This document shows positions 22,765-31,421 of a stretch of 64,000 bases of DNA, piece after piece. This stretch comes from Tsuneonella amylolytica. Its GTDB lineage: Bacteria; Pseudomonadota; Alphaproteobacteria; Sphingomonadales; Sphingomonadaceae. The stretch covers positions 2,603,001 through 2,667,000 of the forward strand of contig NZ_CP032570.1 of the NCBI RefSeq assembly GCF_003626915.1, in the 5' to 3' direction. The notes under the pieces were generated by a model. The model saw nothing but the letters and a program-made list of their open reading frames with translations, made no database searches and was not told where the DNA came from. A program made the translations under genes and the position numbers. How positions within the stretch are numbered: position 1 is the first letter of the stretch; the number at the start of each line of letters is the position of its first letter.

Positions 22765-23067
22765 TCAGCGAGCAGGCTGGAGCTTCGGATCGTCGGTAGT
22801 TTGCGGGATTGGCCGCATGTCGTTGACGTCGCCTTTCATTTGCATGACCGCACATCCGTCGACCCGCTTGTCGACGGCGGCGATCAGCAGAGGTTTGTCG
22901 GCGTTCGCCGGCTCGCGATCGAGCTTCGGCTGGCCGAGTTCCTCGCGGACCAACTCGATCCTGTCGCCGCAGAGGTCCACCTTGCGCTCGACTTCGTCGC
23001 TCCGGAAAGCGATGGTCGCCGCGGTCGTGGCCGACGCCGCAAGCGCCATCGCATAAACGCGTTTCAT
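22765..23067 (-). CDS. Hypothetical secreted protein
   Basis: A 100-residue protein I do not recognise. It starts MKRVYAMALAASATTAATIAF, which looks like a Sec signal peptide. A charged segment with EVERKVDLCGDRIELVREELG follows, and a second half contains KRVDGCAVMQMKGDVNDM. Two cysteines (about positions 33 and 72) could form a disulfide in the periplasm. It begins 14 bases after the stop of the VWA gene on the same strand and is probably cotranscribed. Signal peptide and codon use support a real gene. Confidence 0.65.
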   Translation of the reverse strand: MKRVYAMALAASATTAATIAFRSDEVERKVDLCGDRIELVREELGQPKLDREPANADKPLLIAAVDKRVDGCAVMQMKGDVNDMRPIPQTTDDPKLQPAR

Positions 23068-23081
23068 CGGCGTCCCTCCAA

Positions 23082-24263
23082 TCAGCCGTGCTTCCGGCTC
23101 AGCTCCCGCATGGCGTCGTCGAGCCCGTCGAGCGTGAGCGGGTACATCCGGTCGTTAACCAGCTGCTTCATCACCTTGGTCGACTGCGAATAGCCCCATT
23201 GCTGTTCGGGCACCGGGTTCAGCCACACGGTCGCGGGATACGTGTTCGTGACCCGCTGCATCCAGGTCGCCCCGGCTTCCTCGTTCATGTGCTCGACGCT
23301 GCCGCCCGGATGGGTAATTTCGTACGGGCTCATCGCCGCGTCGCCCACGAACACGATCTTGTAATCGTGACCGTACTTGTGGAGCACGTCCCAGGTCTTC
23401 GTCCGTTCCGCCCAGCGGCGGCGGTTGTCCTTCCACACGCCTTCGTAGAGGCAGTTGTGGAAATAGAAGAACTCGAGGTTCTTGAACTCCGCCGTGGCGG
23501 CGCTGAACAGCTCCTCGACGAGCTTGATGAACGGGTCCATCGATCCGCCCACGTCGAGGAAGAGCAGCAACTTGACCGCATTGCGCCGTTCGGGCCGCAT
23601 GTGGATGTCGAGCCAGCCCTGCTTGGCCGTCCCCTCGATCGTCGCGTCGAGATCGAGCTGGTCGGCCGCCCCCTCGCGCGCAAACCGGCGCAGGCGGCGG
23701 AGCGCCATTTTGATGTTGCGGGTGCCCAGTTCGCGCGTGTTGTCGAGGTTCTTGAACTCGCGCTTTTCCCAGACCTTGAGTGCGCGCTTGTGTTTGCTCT
23801 CTCCACCGATCCGCACGCCCTCGGGATTGTAGCCGTCGTTGCCGTACGGGCTGGTGCCGCCGGTGCCGATCCACTTGTTGCCGCCTTCATGGCGCTTCTG
23901 TTGTTCCTCGAGCCGCTTCTTCAACGTCTCCATGATCTCGTCCCACGAGCCGAGGGACTTGATCTCGGCCATTTCCTCCTCGGTGAGGAACTTCTCGGCG
24001 ACCGCCTTCAGCCAGTCGGCGGGGATGTCGACCTGCTGCTGGCCGTAGTCCGTCAGAACGCCCTTGAAGACCTTCTGGAAGACCTGGTCGAACCGGTCGA
24101 TCAACCCTTCGTCCTTCACGAAGGTCGCCCGGCTGAGGTAGTAGAACGCTTCGGGCGTCTGTTCGATCACGTCCTGCTCGAGCGCCTCGAGCAGTGTGAG
24201 GTGTTCCTTGAAGCTGGCGGGAATGCCCGCCGCGCGCAGCTCGTCGACGAAGTTGAAGAACAT
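23082..24263 (-). CDS. VWA domain protein (CoxE-like), partner of a MoxR ATPase
   Basis: A 393-residue protein with a C-terminal von Willebrand factor A domain. The metal site is seen as FLDVGGSMDPF (D-x-G-x-S). The N-terminal helical part begins MFFNFVDELRAAGIPASFKEHL, as in the family usually paired with a MoxR AAA+ ATPase. The ATG at 24263 is my choice; in-frame ATGs at 24275 and 24284 would add 4-7 residues. The matching MoxR gene lies 3 kb upstream on the same strand, separated by three genes. Such pairs act in maturation or metal insertion of enzyme complexes; the client is not evident. Confidence 0.84.
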   Translation of the reverse strand: MFFNFVDELRAAGIPASFKEHLTLLEALEQDVIEQTPEAFYYLSRATFVKDEGLIDRFDQVFQKVFKGVLTDYGQQQVDIPADWLKAVAEKFLTEEEMAEIKSLGSWDEIMETLKKRLEEQQKRHEGGNKWIGTGGTSPYGNDGYNPEGVRIGGESKHKRALKVWEKREFKNLDNTRELGTRNIKMALRRLRRFAREGAADQLDLDATIEGTAKQGWLDIHMRPERRNAVKLLLFLDVGGSMDPFIKLVEELFSAATAEFKNLEFFYFHNCLYEGVWKDNRRRWAERTKTWDVLHKYGHDYKIVFVGDAAMSPYEITHPGGSVEHMNEEAGATWMQRVTNTYPATVWLNPVPEQQWGYSQSTKVMKQLVNDRMYPLTLDGLDDAMRELSRKHG

Positions 24264-24397
24264 GGAAACGGGCATACCCCGCATTGGACCCGCGCGCCAG
24301 CACCGCGCGGGCGAGATTGTCGGTCCCGGCTTTACAGTTCGCTAACCATGGACCCCGTATCGCCTTCCGGACGGCTTTTTGGAGGCCGGGGGGACAC

Positions 24398-25795
24398 ATG
24401 AAACTCAATTCGATCGACATCGCCGCCGGTCACGGCATCGACCGCATTTCCGCCAGCTGCGGCGAAGTCACCGTCGGTTGCACCGACGTGGCCGGCATCA
24501 TCGAATCGGTGATGGTAAGCTCGGAAAAACTGCGGGCCGAACATTCGGCGCTGCAGGAAACCGTCTCCGCGCTAGAGAAGGACCAGATGCGCGTCGCACA
24601 GGCGAGCGACGAGGCGCGCCTGCTGTCCGAACGCGCAATCGAACGGCTGAGCGAGGGGTCGAGCCTGATCTCATCGTCGCTCGGCCAGATCACCGACCTG
24701 CTCGAACTCGTCGAGACGCTGACCCAGCACGTCACCGGCTTCGCCGCCGCGATGGCGCAGGTGCGTTCGAGCGCGCAGGAGATCGACCAGATCGCCGAGA
24801 CGACCAATATCCTCGCCCTCAACGCCACGATCGAGGCGATGCGCGCGGGCGATGCGGGCCGGACCTTCGCGGTCGTGGCGAACGAGGTGAAAAGCCTCGC
24901 CAGCGATACCCGCCGCGCGACCGAGGAGATCGGGCGCACGATCGACACGCTGGGCAAGGAAGCCGACGAGGTCATCTCGAAAATCGAGAGCGGCGCGAAG
25001 TCGAGCGCGGAGGCCAAGCTGTCGGTCGGTCAGATCCAGCACACCATGCGCTCGGTCAACGAACTGATCGTCGAGGTCGACGGGCAGAACGACAGCATCA
25101 CACGCGCCACCGCGACCATCAGCAACCATGTGCACGCGGTGCAGGACGTGCTCGAATCGTTCGACCGCGCGGCGATCGAGAACGAACATCGCCTGTCCGG
25201 TGCCCATGCCAAGATCGAGGACCTCGAACTCACCGCAAGCGCCATGTTCGACGAACTGGTGAAGGCCGGCCTCTCGCCCGCCGACAGCGCGATGGTGGAC
25301 AAGGCGCAGAGCTACGCCCGCGAGATCGTCGCTCGTGCAGAAGAAGCGGTCGCCGCGGGCGAACTGACGGGCACCGACCTGTTCGACCAGTCGTATCGCG
25401 AAATCCCCGGCAGCAACCCGCCGCGGTTCAGGACCGGTCTCAGCGACTGGGCAGATCGCAACTGGCGGCCCGTCAACGACCGCGTCGTCGCGGAAGGCGG
25501 GCCGATCAAGATGTGCAGCCAGGCCGACATGAAGGGCTTCCTGCCCACCCACGTGTCGGACCGCAGCCGCCAGCCGACCGGCGACATCGCGCACGACACC
25601 AAGTATTGCCGCAACGGCCGCATCCTGTTCGATGCGATCGACCGCAAGGCCAAGACCAGCGACGCGCCCTACATGATGGCCGTCTATCGCCAGGAAGGCG
25701 ACGGCCGGACTTACGAGATCGTTCGCAACGTCTATGTGCCGCTGGTCATCAACGGTCGGCGGTGGGGGGACTTCGAGCTCGCCTACGTCCTCTGA
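24398..25795 (+). CDS. Soluble methyl-accepting chemotaxis-like signalling protein
   Basis: A 465-residue protein with an MCP signalling domain but no membrane segment or HAMP. The hairpin tip is at about residues 134-170, with TTNILALNATIEAMRAGDAG and FAVVANEVKSLA; the usual EAARAGE is here EAMRAGD. Coiled-coil heptads surround the tip. The C-terminal 140 residues form a second domain with LPTHVSDRSRQPTGD and WGDFELAYVL, similar to C-terminal sensor regions of some alphaproteobacterial receptors. The ATG at 24398 follows a purine-rich GGAGGCCGGGGGGA. No che genes are nearby. A TAACCAT sequence lies at 24343-24349 upstream. Confidence 0.82.
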   Translation: MKLNSIDIAAGHGIDRISASCGEVTVGCTDVAGIIESVMVSSEKLRAEHSALQETVSALEKDQMRVAQASDEARLLSERAIERLSEGSSLISSSLGQITDLLELVETLTQHVTGFAAAMAQVRSSAQEIDQIAETTNILALNATIEAMRAGDAGRTFAVVANEVKSLASDTRRATEEIGRTIDTLGKEADEVISKIESGAKSSAEAKLSVGQIQHTMRSVNELIVEVDGQNDSITRATATISNHVHAVQDVLESFDRAAIENEHRLSGAHAKIEDLELTASAMFDELVKAGLSPADSAMVDKAQSYAREIVARAEEAVAAGELTGTDLFDQSYREIPGSNPPRFRTGLSDWADRNWRPVNDRVVAEGGPIKMCSQADMKGFLPTHVSDRSRQPTGDIAHDTKYCRNGRILFDAIDRKAKTSDAPYMMAVYRQEGDGRTYEIVRNVYVPLVINGRRWGDFELAYVL

Positions 25796-25805
25796 CGAAC
25801 CGCGC

Positions 25806-26102
25806 CTACTGGCGGCTCAGTCGCAGGCGGATGTGGTCGAACGTCGGGCCGTAGAGCTTGCTGTGGAACGCGACGCCCACGTAGCCGCCTTCCTGCCAGC
25901 GGATCGTCGCGGGGAAGGGGCCCAGCGTCTCGATCTTCAGGCTGATCTCGGCACCCGGCATCAGGCTGGAGAACTTGTCGTAGAACTTGGCTCCGCTCTC
26001 GGAAAGGTCCTTGATCGGCACGTCCCGCTTGCCGCCGTTCGGCGTGCGGTAATGCCCCCATACTTCTACGGAATGTCGTTCGCTTTCGCGATCCTGGACC
26101 AT
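25806..26102 (-). CDS. PilZ domain protein (third stand-alone copy)
   Basis: A 98-residue single-domain PilZ protein. RESERHSVEVW supplies RxxxR at the N-terminus and DLSESGAKFYD the D-x-S-x-x-G motif, so the c-di-GMP site appears complete. It is convergent with the chemoreceptor-like gene (10 bases between stops) and divergent from the L,D-transpeptidase gene. GGTTAA at 26212-26217 (TTAACC on its strand) lies about 110 bases upstream. The gene next to a chemoreceptor-like protein suggests a link to motility, but this is inference. Confidence 0.83.
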   Translation of the reverse strand: MVQDRESERHSVEVWGHYRTPNGGKRDVPIKDLSESGAKFYDKFSSLMPGAEISLKIETLGPFPATIRWQEGGYVGVAFHSKLYGPTFDHIRLRLSRQ

Positions 26103-26247
26103 TGGTTCCTGCCTTTCGATGCAGGTTTGTTTGCGACTGCCGGCCTTATTCCAGATTGAGGCCGGCGCGAAAACCCCCCCGGACTTGTCCGTAAGCCCGG
26201 CGTAAACTAAAGGTTAACGCCTGTCAGGAGTCGTCGGGGAAGCGCTG

Positions 26248-27177
26248 GTGCGCGCAATCGCAGGATGTTTGTTCGTGATGACGGCCTGGTTTCCGCTCGC
26301 GAGCATGTCCGCGCCGCGCATCGAAGCCCAACCTGTCCTGCTGGAAGCCGCGCCCGTCGCGGCCGAACTTGACCTCCCTCCGCCGGCTCCGCCCGTCCCC
26401 ACGGTGCAAGACATGATGGCGGACGGCGTGGTCATCGTGGTGAGCAAGCCGTCGCAGCGGATGTTCGTCTTCCGCGACGGCGAGCTGTGGAAGGAGAGCC
26501 CGGTTTCCACCGGCAAGAAGGGGCACACGACACCTTCGGGCGTGTTCGCGATCCTGCAGAAGCGGGTGAAGCACCGTTCCAACATCTACAGCAACGCGCC
26601 GATGCCGTTCATGCAGCGCCTGACGTGGAGCGGTATCGCGCTTCATGCCGGCCACCTGCCGGGGTACCCCGCCTCGCACGGCTGCATCCGCCTGCCGCGC
26701 GCGTTTGCCGCATCGCTCTACCAGCTGACGAAATTCGGTTCGACCGCCGTGATCGTGACCGACGCTCCGTTGATCCGCTCGTCCGCGGCCGCGACGCTGG
26801 CCGGTCTGGTCGATTCGCCCGTGCCAGACGACGGGACGTTGCCCGGGGCCGAACCCGTTCGCCTGGCGGCGGCCGCGATGGAACGGATGCCATCTGCGCT
26901 CGCAGCACAGGCCGCCGCGCCGGAGCGTGCCGGGCCGGTGCGGCGGGGCGGGGGGCAGACCATTCAGCTCGCCGCGGCGACGTCGCCGGGGGAGGCGACG
27001 GCGCACTGGAGCCGGCTCGTCCGGGCGCGGCCCGACCTGGCCGGTCTTGACCGCACGATCGAACCTGCGACCGTCAATTCGAAGCGGTACTACCGGTTGC
27101 GCGTGACCGCTCCGGGCGCGCATGCATTGTGCGGCACCCTCAAGCGATCCGGTATAGACTGCTTCGCGGTAAGCTAG
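26248..27177 (+). CDS. L,D-transpeptidase with C-terminal SPOR-like region
   Basis: A 309-residue YkuD-type enzyme that makes 3-3 peptidoglycan crosslinks or attaches proteins to the wall. A signal peptide (residues 1-20) precedes a proline-rich linker, then the catalytic domain at about 50-170 with the diagnostic ASHGCIRLP, whose Cys is the nucleophile. After an alanine-rich linker, the last 75 residues, including HWSRLVRARPDLAGL and YYRLRVTAPG, look like a SPOR domain, which binds denuded glycan at division sites. The start is a GTG at 26248; an ATG ten codons later would damage the signal peptide. The stop lies 4 bases from the convergent MoxR stop. Confidence 0.87.
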   Translation: MRAIAGCLFVMTAWFPLASMSAPRIEAQPVLLEAAPVAAELDLPPPAPPVPTVQDMMADGVVIVVSKPSQRMFVFRDGELWKESPVSTGKKGHTTPSGVFAILQKRVKHRSNIYSNAPMPFMQRLTWSGIALHAGHLPGYPASHGCIRLPRAFAASLYQLTKFGSTAVIVTDAPLIRSSAAATLAGLVDSPVPDDGTLPGAEPVRLAAAAMERMPSALAAQAAAPERAGPVRRGGGQTIQLAAATSPGEATAHWSRLVRARPDLAGLDRTIEPATVNSKRYYRLRVTAPGAHALCGTLKRSGIDCFAVS

Positions 27178-27181
27178 CGGG

Positions 27182-28030
27182 TCAGTTCTGCCGCCGCGCC
27201 ATGAAGGCGAGGCGTTCGAACAACATTACGTCCTGCTCGTTCTTAAGCAGCGCACCGTGCAGCGGCGGGATCGCCTTGGTCGGATCGCGGTCCTGCAGGA
27301 CTTCCAGCGGCATGTCCTCGTTCAGCAGCAGTTTGAGCCAGTCGAGCAGCTCGCTGGTCGACGGCTTCTTCTTGAGGCCGGGCACGTCGCGGATTTCGTA
27401 GAAGACGTCCATCGCCTTGGTCACCAGCATCTTCTGGATGCCGGGATAGTGCACCTCGATAATCTCGCGCATCGTGTCGCGATCGGGGAACTTGATGTAG
27501 TGGAAGAAGCACCGGCGCAGGAAGGCGTCGGGCAATTCCTTTTCGTTGTTCGAAGTGATGACGACGATGGGCCGTTCGTTCGCGGCGATCGTCTCCTGCG
27601 TTTCGTAAACGTCGAACCGCATCCGGTCGAGTTCCTGCAGCAGGTCGTTCGGAAACTCGATGTCGGCCTTGTCGATCTCGTCGATCAGCAGCACGGGCAG
27701 CTGCTCGGAAGTGAACGCCTCCCACAGCTTGCCGCGCTTGATGTAGTTGCGGATGTCGTGGACCCGCTCCTCGCCGAGCTGTCCGTCGCGCAAACGGGCG
27801 ACCGCGTCGTATTCGTAAAGGCCCTGGTGTGCCTTGGTGGTGGACTTCACGTTCCACTCGATGAGCGGCGCGCCGACCGCCTTCGCGATCTCGTAGGCGA
27901 GCACCGTCTTGCCGGTGCCCGGTTCGCCCTTCACCAGCAGCGGACGGCGCAGCGTCACCGCCGCGTTCACCGCGACCTTGAGGTCCTCGGTGGCGATGTA
28001 ACTGCTGGTGCCCTCGAACCGATCGACCAT
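27182..28030 (-). CDS. MoxR family AAA+ ATPase
   Basis: A 282-residue MoxR/CbbQ-type AAA+ ATPase. Walker A is GEPGTGKT near residue 38, Walker B is LLIDEIDKAD, and sensor 1 is VITSNNEKELPDAF. It begins MVDRFEGTSSYIATEDL, with GGAGA seven bases before the ATG at 28030. The family remodels protein complexes with a VWA partner, and the VWA gene downstream on the same strand at 23.1-24.3 kb is the obvious candidate. Two palindromic sequences lie 80-120 bases upstream of its start. Confidence 0.9.
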   Translation of the reverse strand: MVDRFEGTSSYIATEDLKVAVNAAVTLRRPLLVKGEPGTGKTVLAYEIAKAVGAPLIEWNVKSTTKAHQGLYEYDAVARLRDGQLGEERVHDIRNYIKRGKLWEAFTSEQLPVLLIDEIDKADIEFPNDLLQELDRMRFDVYETQETIAANERPIVVITSNNEKELPDAFLRRCFFHYIKFPDRDTMREIIEVHYPGIQKMLVTKAMDVFYEIRDVPGLKKKPSTSELLDWLKLLLNEDMPLEVLQDRDPTKAIPPLHGALLKNEQDVMLFERLAFMARRQN

Positions 28031-28112
28031 ACCCGTTTCTCCAAACAACTTGACGCTTGCGTAAGCGGGCCGGCTGGCAAGGGCAAGTGCGGGCGCGCGT
28101 TTGCCAGCCCTG

Positions 28113-28151
28113 GCGCCGAATTTCGGCGCATGTGCGGGCGCCGAATTCGGC
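28113..28151. promoter_or_regulatory. Two adjacent palindromes upstream of the MoxR gene
   Basis: GCGCCGAA-T-TTCGGCGC at 28113-28129 and GCCGAATTCGGC at 28140-28151 share the core GCCGAAT. They lie in the 158-bp gap between the parE stop (28189) and the MoxR start (28030). They may be operator copies for moxR or form hairpins that reduce read-through from parE; no U-run is seen. Confidence 0.4.
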
Positions 28152-28188
28152 AGTTACGGCGGTTCGGGCGCCGCCGGCCCGCCGAACC

Positions 28189-30168
28189 TCAGGCGTCGAT
28201 CATCTCGCGGTCGAATTCGCCGGCGTTGTTCTGGATGAAGTTGAACCGGTTTTCCGGATTGCGGCCCATCAGCTGGTCGACCAGTTCGCGGATCGCGTGG
28301 CGCTGTTCGTGTTCGGCCGGCAGGGTGATCCGGATGAGGCTGCGGCTGGCAGGTGCCATCGTGGTTTCGCGCAGCTGCTGCGGGTTCATTTCGCCGAGCC
28401 CCTTGAAGCGCGAGACCTCGACCTTCTTCCCCTTGAACACGGTGGCCTCCAGCTCGGCGCGGTGGGCGTCGTCGCGAGCGTATGCACTCTCCTTCCCGGC
28501 GGTGAGGCGGTAAAGCGGGGGTTGGGCGAGATAGAGCGCACCCTGCCGCACGACGTCGGGCATTTCCTGGAAGAAGAACGTCATCAGCAGCGTCGCGATA
28601 TGCGCGCCGTCGACATCGGCGTCGGTCATGATGACGATGCGGTCGTAGCGCAACTGGTCGGCGTTGCAGTCCTTCCGCGTGCCGCAGCCCAATGCGAGGG
28701 TGAGATCGGCGATTTCCGAATTGGCGCGAATCTTGTCGGCGCTGGCGCTGGCGACGTTAAGGATCTTGCCGCGGATCGGCAGGATCGCCTGCGTCTTGCG
28801 GTCGCGTGCCTGCTTGGCGCTGCCGCCGGCGCTGTCGCCTTCGACGATGAACAGTTCGGTCTCGCCGTCGCCTTCGCCGGTGCAGTCGGTCAGCTTGCCG
28901 GGAAGCCGCAGCTTCTTGGCGTTGGTCGCGGTCTTGCGCTTGACCTCGCGTTCGGCCTTCCGGCGCAGGCGCTCGTCCATCCGCTCCATGACCGAGGCGA
29001 GGAGGGCGCGGCCGCGCTCCATGTTGTCGGAGAGAAAATGGTCGAAGTGATCGCGCACCGCGTTCTCGACCAGTCGCGCGGCTTCGGGCGAGGTGAGCCG
29101 GTCCTTGGTCTGCGACTGGAATTGCGGATCGCGGATGAAGACGCTGAGCATCACTTCCGCGCCGGTCATCACGTCGTCGGCCGAGATGTCCTTGGCCTTC
29201 TTCGCGCCGGTCAGCTCGGCGAAGGCGCGCAAGCCCTTGGTGAGCGCGGCGCGCAGGCCCTGTTCATGCGTGCCGCCGTCGGGGGTGGGCACGGTGTTGC
29301 AGTACCAGCTGAACGACCCGTCGGACCACAGCGGCCAAGCGATCGCCCATTCGACCCGGCCACCCTCGTCCGGAAAGTCCTGCCGCCCGGCGAATGGCTG
29401 GCTGGTGACGCACTCGCGCCCGGCGACCTGTTCGGCCAGGTGATCGGCTAGGCCGCCGGGGAATTGGAACGTCGCCTCGGCCGGCACGTCGTCCGCGGCG
29501 AGCGAGGGTGCGCATTTCCAGCGGATTTCGACCCCGGCGTAGAGATACGCCTTCGACCGGGCGAGCTTGAACAGGCGCTTCGCGCTGAACAGCCGGTCGC
29601 CGAAGATTTCCGCGTCGGGGTGGAAGGAGACGGTCGTGCCCCGCCGGTTCGGCGTGCCGCCCAGCTTCTGGATCGATCCGGTCGGCGCGCCTTTTGAGAA
29701 TTCCTGCGCGAAAAGCTCGCGGTTGCGGGCGACCTCGACCCGGGTGTGGTCGCTGAGCGCATTGACCACGCTGACGCCCACACCGTGGAGGCCGCCGCTG
29801 GTGGCGTAGGCCTTGCCCGAGAACTTGCCGCCCGAATGGAGCGTTGTGAGGATCACCTCCAGCGTGGACTTGCCGGGAAACTTGGGGTGCTCGCCCACCG
29901 GAATGCCGCGCCCGTTGTCGCTGATGGTGAGGACGTTGCCTTCGCCGAGTTCCACCTCGATACGGTTGGCGTGGCCGGCCACCGCTTCGTCCATCGCATT
30001 GTCGAGAACTTCGGCGGCGAGGTGGTGCAGCGCGCGGTCGTCGGTCCCGCCGATGTACATGCCCGGCCGCCGGCGGACGGGCTCGAGCCCCTCCAGCACC
30101 TCGATCGAGGAGGCGTCGTAATCGCCGCTGGTGGCGGGCGGATTGGCGAACAGGTCGTCGTCGGGCAT
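28189..30168 (-). CDS. parE: DNA topoisomerase IV subunit B
   Basis: A 659-residue type IIA topoisomerase ATPase subunit which, with ParC, decatenates daughter chromosomes. The GHKL ATPase has EVLDNAMDEAVAG, DNGRGIPVGEHP and the TSGGLHGVGVSVVNALS lid. The TOPRIM domain has FIVEGDSAGGSAKQ and MTDADVDGAHI, followed by RFKGLGEMNP. The overall length and the C-terminal FIQNNAGEFDREMIDA favour ParE over GyrB, which is usually longer in this group. It is preceded by a short gap and the LpoA-like gene on the same strand. Confidence 0.93.
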   Translation of the reverse strand: MPDDDLFANPPATSGDYDASSIEVLEGLEPVRRRPGMYIGGTDDRALHHLAAEVLDNAMDEAVAGHANRIEVELGEGNVLTISDNGRGIPVGEHPKFPGKSTLEVILTTLHSGGKFSGKAYATSGGLHGVGVSVVNALSDHTRVEVARNRELFAQEFSKGAPTGSIQKLGGTPNRRGTTVSFHPDAEIFGDRLFSAKRLFKLARSKAYLYAGVEIRWKCAPSLAADDVPAEATFQFPGGLADHLAEQVAGRECVTSQPFAGRQDFPDEGGRVEWAIAWPLWSDGSFSWYCNTVPTPDGGTHEQGLRAALTKGLRAFAELTGAKKAKDISADDVMTGAEVMLSVFIRDPQFQSQTKDRLTSPEAARLVENAVRDHFDHFLSDNMERGRALLASVMERMDERLRRKAEREVKRKTATNAKKLRLPGKLTDCTGEGDGETELFIVEGDSAGGSAKQARDRKTQAILPIRGKILNVASASADKIRANSEIADLTLALGCGTRKDCNADQLRYDRIVIMTDADVDGAHIATLLMTFFFQEMPDVVRQGALYLAQPPLYRLTAGKESAYARDDAHRAELEATVFKGKKVEVSRFKGLGEMNPQQLRETTMAPASRSLIRITLPAEHEQRHAIRELVDQLMGRNPENRFNFIQNNAGEFDREMIDA

Positions 30169-30224
30169 CGGGCGGGGTATATGCCGCGGCTTCGCGGCCC
30201 TTCAAGCCGGGGGGCGAGTTATCG

Positions 30225-31394
30225 TCAGTCGTCGAACGTGGCTGGCGCGGGATCGACGATCACCACGCGGCCGTCGCGCACCTCGCGCACTTCCATCGCC
30301 CGTTCGACCACGCCGCTGCGGCCGAAGCGGAACGCGCCGTCGAGGCCGAGGAAGCCGCCTTCGTCGCGCAGCTTCGACACCGGGAAGTTGCGCCCCGGTC
30401 GCCAGTCGCGCGCGATGCGCAGCGCCAGCAGAACGGCATCGTAGCCGAGCGTGGAGACCCGATAGGGCTGCGCGCCGAAGCGGCCCTTGTAGCTGTCGGA
30501 GAACCGCTTGAACCGCCCGTCGGGTATCGCCGAGAACCATGCGCCGCGAAGGGCGGGGGCGCGGGTAATCTCGCCTTCCCCACTCCACAGCTCGGTGCCG
30601 AGGATCTTGAGCGGACCGGTGCCGCGCGGGCGCAGGACGTTTGCCGCCTGGACCGCGAGGCGCGAACTGTCGGCGACGAGCACGGTGTCGAAGCCGCCGC
30701 GCTGCTGGAGCCGGGTCGCCGAACTGACGATCGAGGTGTTGCCGCGTGCATACGTCTCGATCCCCGCCACCGCGCCGCCGGACCGCGCGACCGCCGCCCG
30801 GAAGGCCGCCGCCGCCCGCTGGCCGTATTCGCCTTCGGGCACGATGGCGGCGAAGCGGGCGCCGCCGTTGCGCCGGGCGAAGCCGACGGTGCGATCGATC
30901 GACTGTTCGGGCGCCTGTCCGATCACGAAGACGTCCGGGCCGGCGACGGCGCTGTCGTTGGAGAACGTGATCAGCGGGACGCCGGCGGGGCGGGCGGCGG
31001 CGAGCACGGCGGGTACGTCGTCCGACAGCAGGGGGCCGAGGATCAGCTTGTTGCCTTCGGCCACCGCGCGCTGCGCCGCGCCGCGCGCGCCGCCGGCCGT
31101 GTCGTAGGTGGTGATGCGCAGGTTGTCGGCGTTGGTATCGAGCAGCGCCATCGTGGTGGCGTTGGCGATCGACTGGCCGACCGCGCCGTTGCCGCCCGAC
31201 ATCGGCACCAGCAGCGCGACGCGGTGGCGGTCGGTGTCGGTCGGCAGGGGCTGCACGACGGGGCCGGGCGTGGGGGTGGGCACCGGCGGGGGAGCCGTGG
31301 GCGCGCCGCCGCCCGGAATGATCTTGCACCCCGCCAGCAGCATCGCGCCGCCCAGTGCCACGACCGTCCGCCGGTCGAACCGGTTCCTATTCAT
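30225..31394 (-). CDS. Penicillin-binding protein activator (LpoA/LppC-like) lipoprotein
   Basis: A 389-residue lipoprotein with a type I periplasmic-binding fold like the C-terminal domain of LpoA. The signal MNRNRFDRRTVVALGGAMLLAGC ends in the lipobox LAGC, followed by a proline-rich linker of about 30 residues. The domain then begins HRVALLVPMSGGNGAVGQS and includes GPLLSDDVPAVLAAA. It lacks the N-terminal TPR part of E. coli LpoA, as is usual in Alphaproteobacteria. It is divergent from rsmI, the same neighbourhood as the lpoA-rsmI genes of many proteobacteria. GGGGAG nine bases upstream supports the ATG at 31394. Confidence 0.85.
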   Translation of the reverse strand: MNRNRFDRRTVVALGGAMLLAGCKIIPGGGAPTAPPPVPTPTPGPVVQPLPTDTDRHRVALLVPMSGGNGAVGQSIANATTMALLDTNADNLRITTYDTAGGARGAAQRAVAEGNKLILGPLLSDDVPAVLAAARPAGVPLITFSNDSAVAGPDVFVIGQAPEQSIDRTVGFARRNGGARFAAIVPEGEYGQRAAAAFRAAVARSGGAVAGIETYARGNTSIVSSATRLQQRGGFDTVLVADSSRLAVQAANVLRPRGTGPLKILGTELWSGEGEITRAPALRGAWFSAIPDGRFKRFSDSYKGRFGAQPYRVSTLGYDAVLLALRIARDWRPGRNFPVSKLRDEGGFLGLDGAFRFGRSGVVERAMEVREVRDGRVVIVDPAPATFDD

Positions 31395-31421
31395 GCTTGC
31401 CGCTCCCCGCGATACTCGTCC

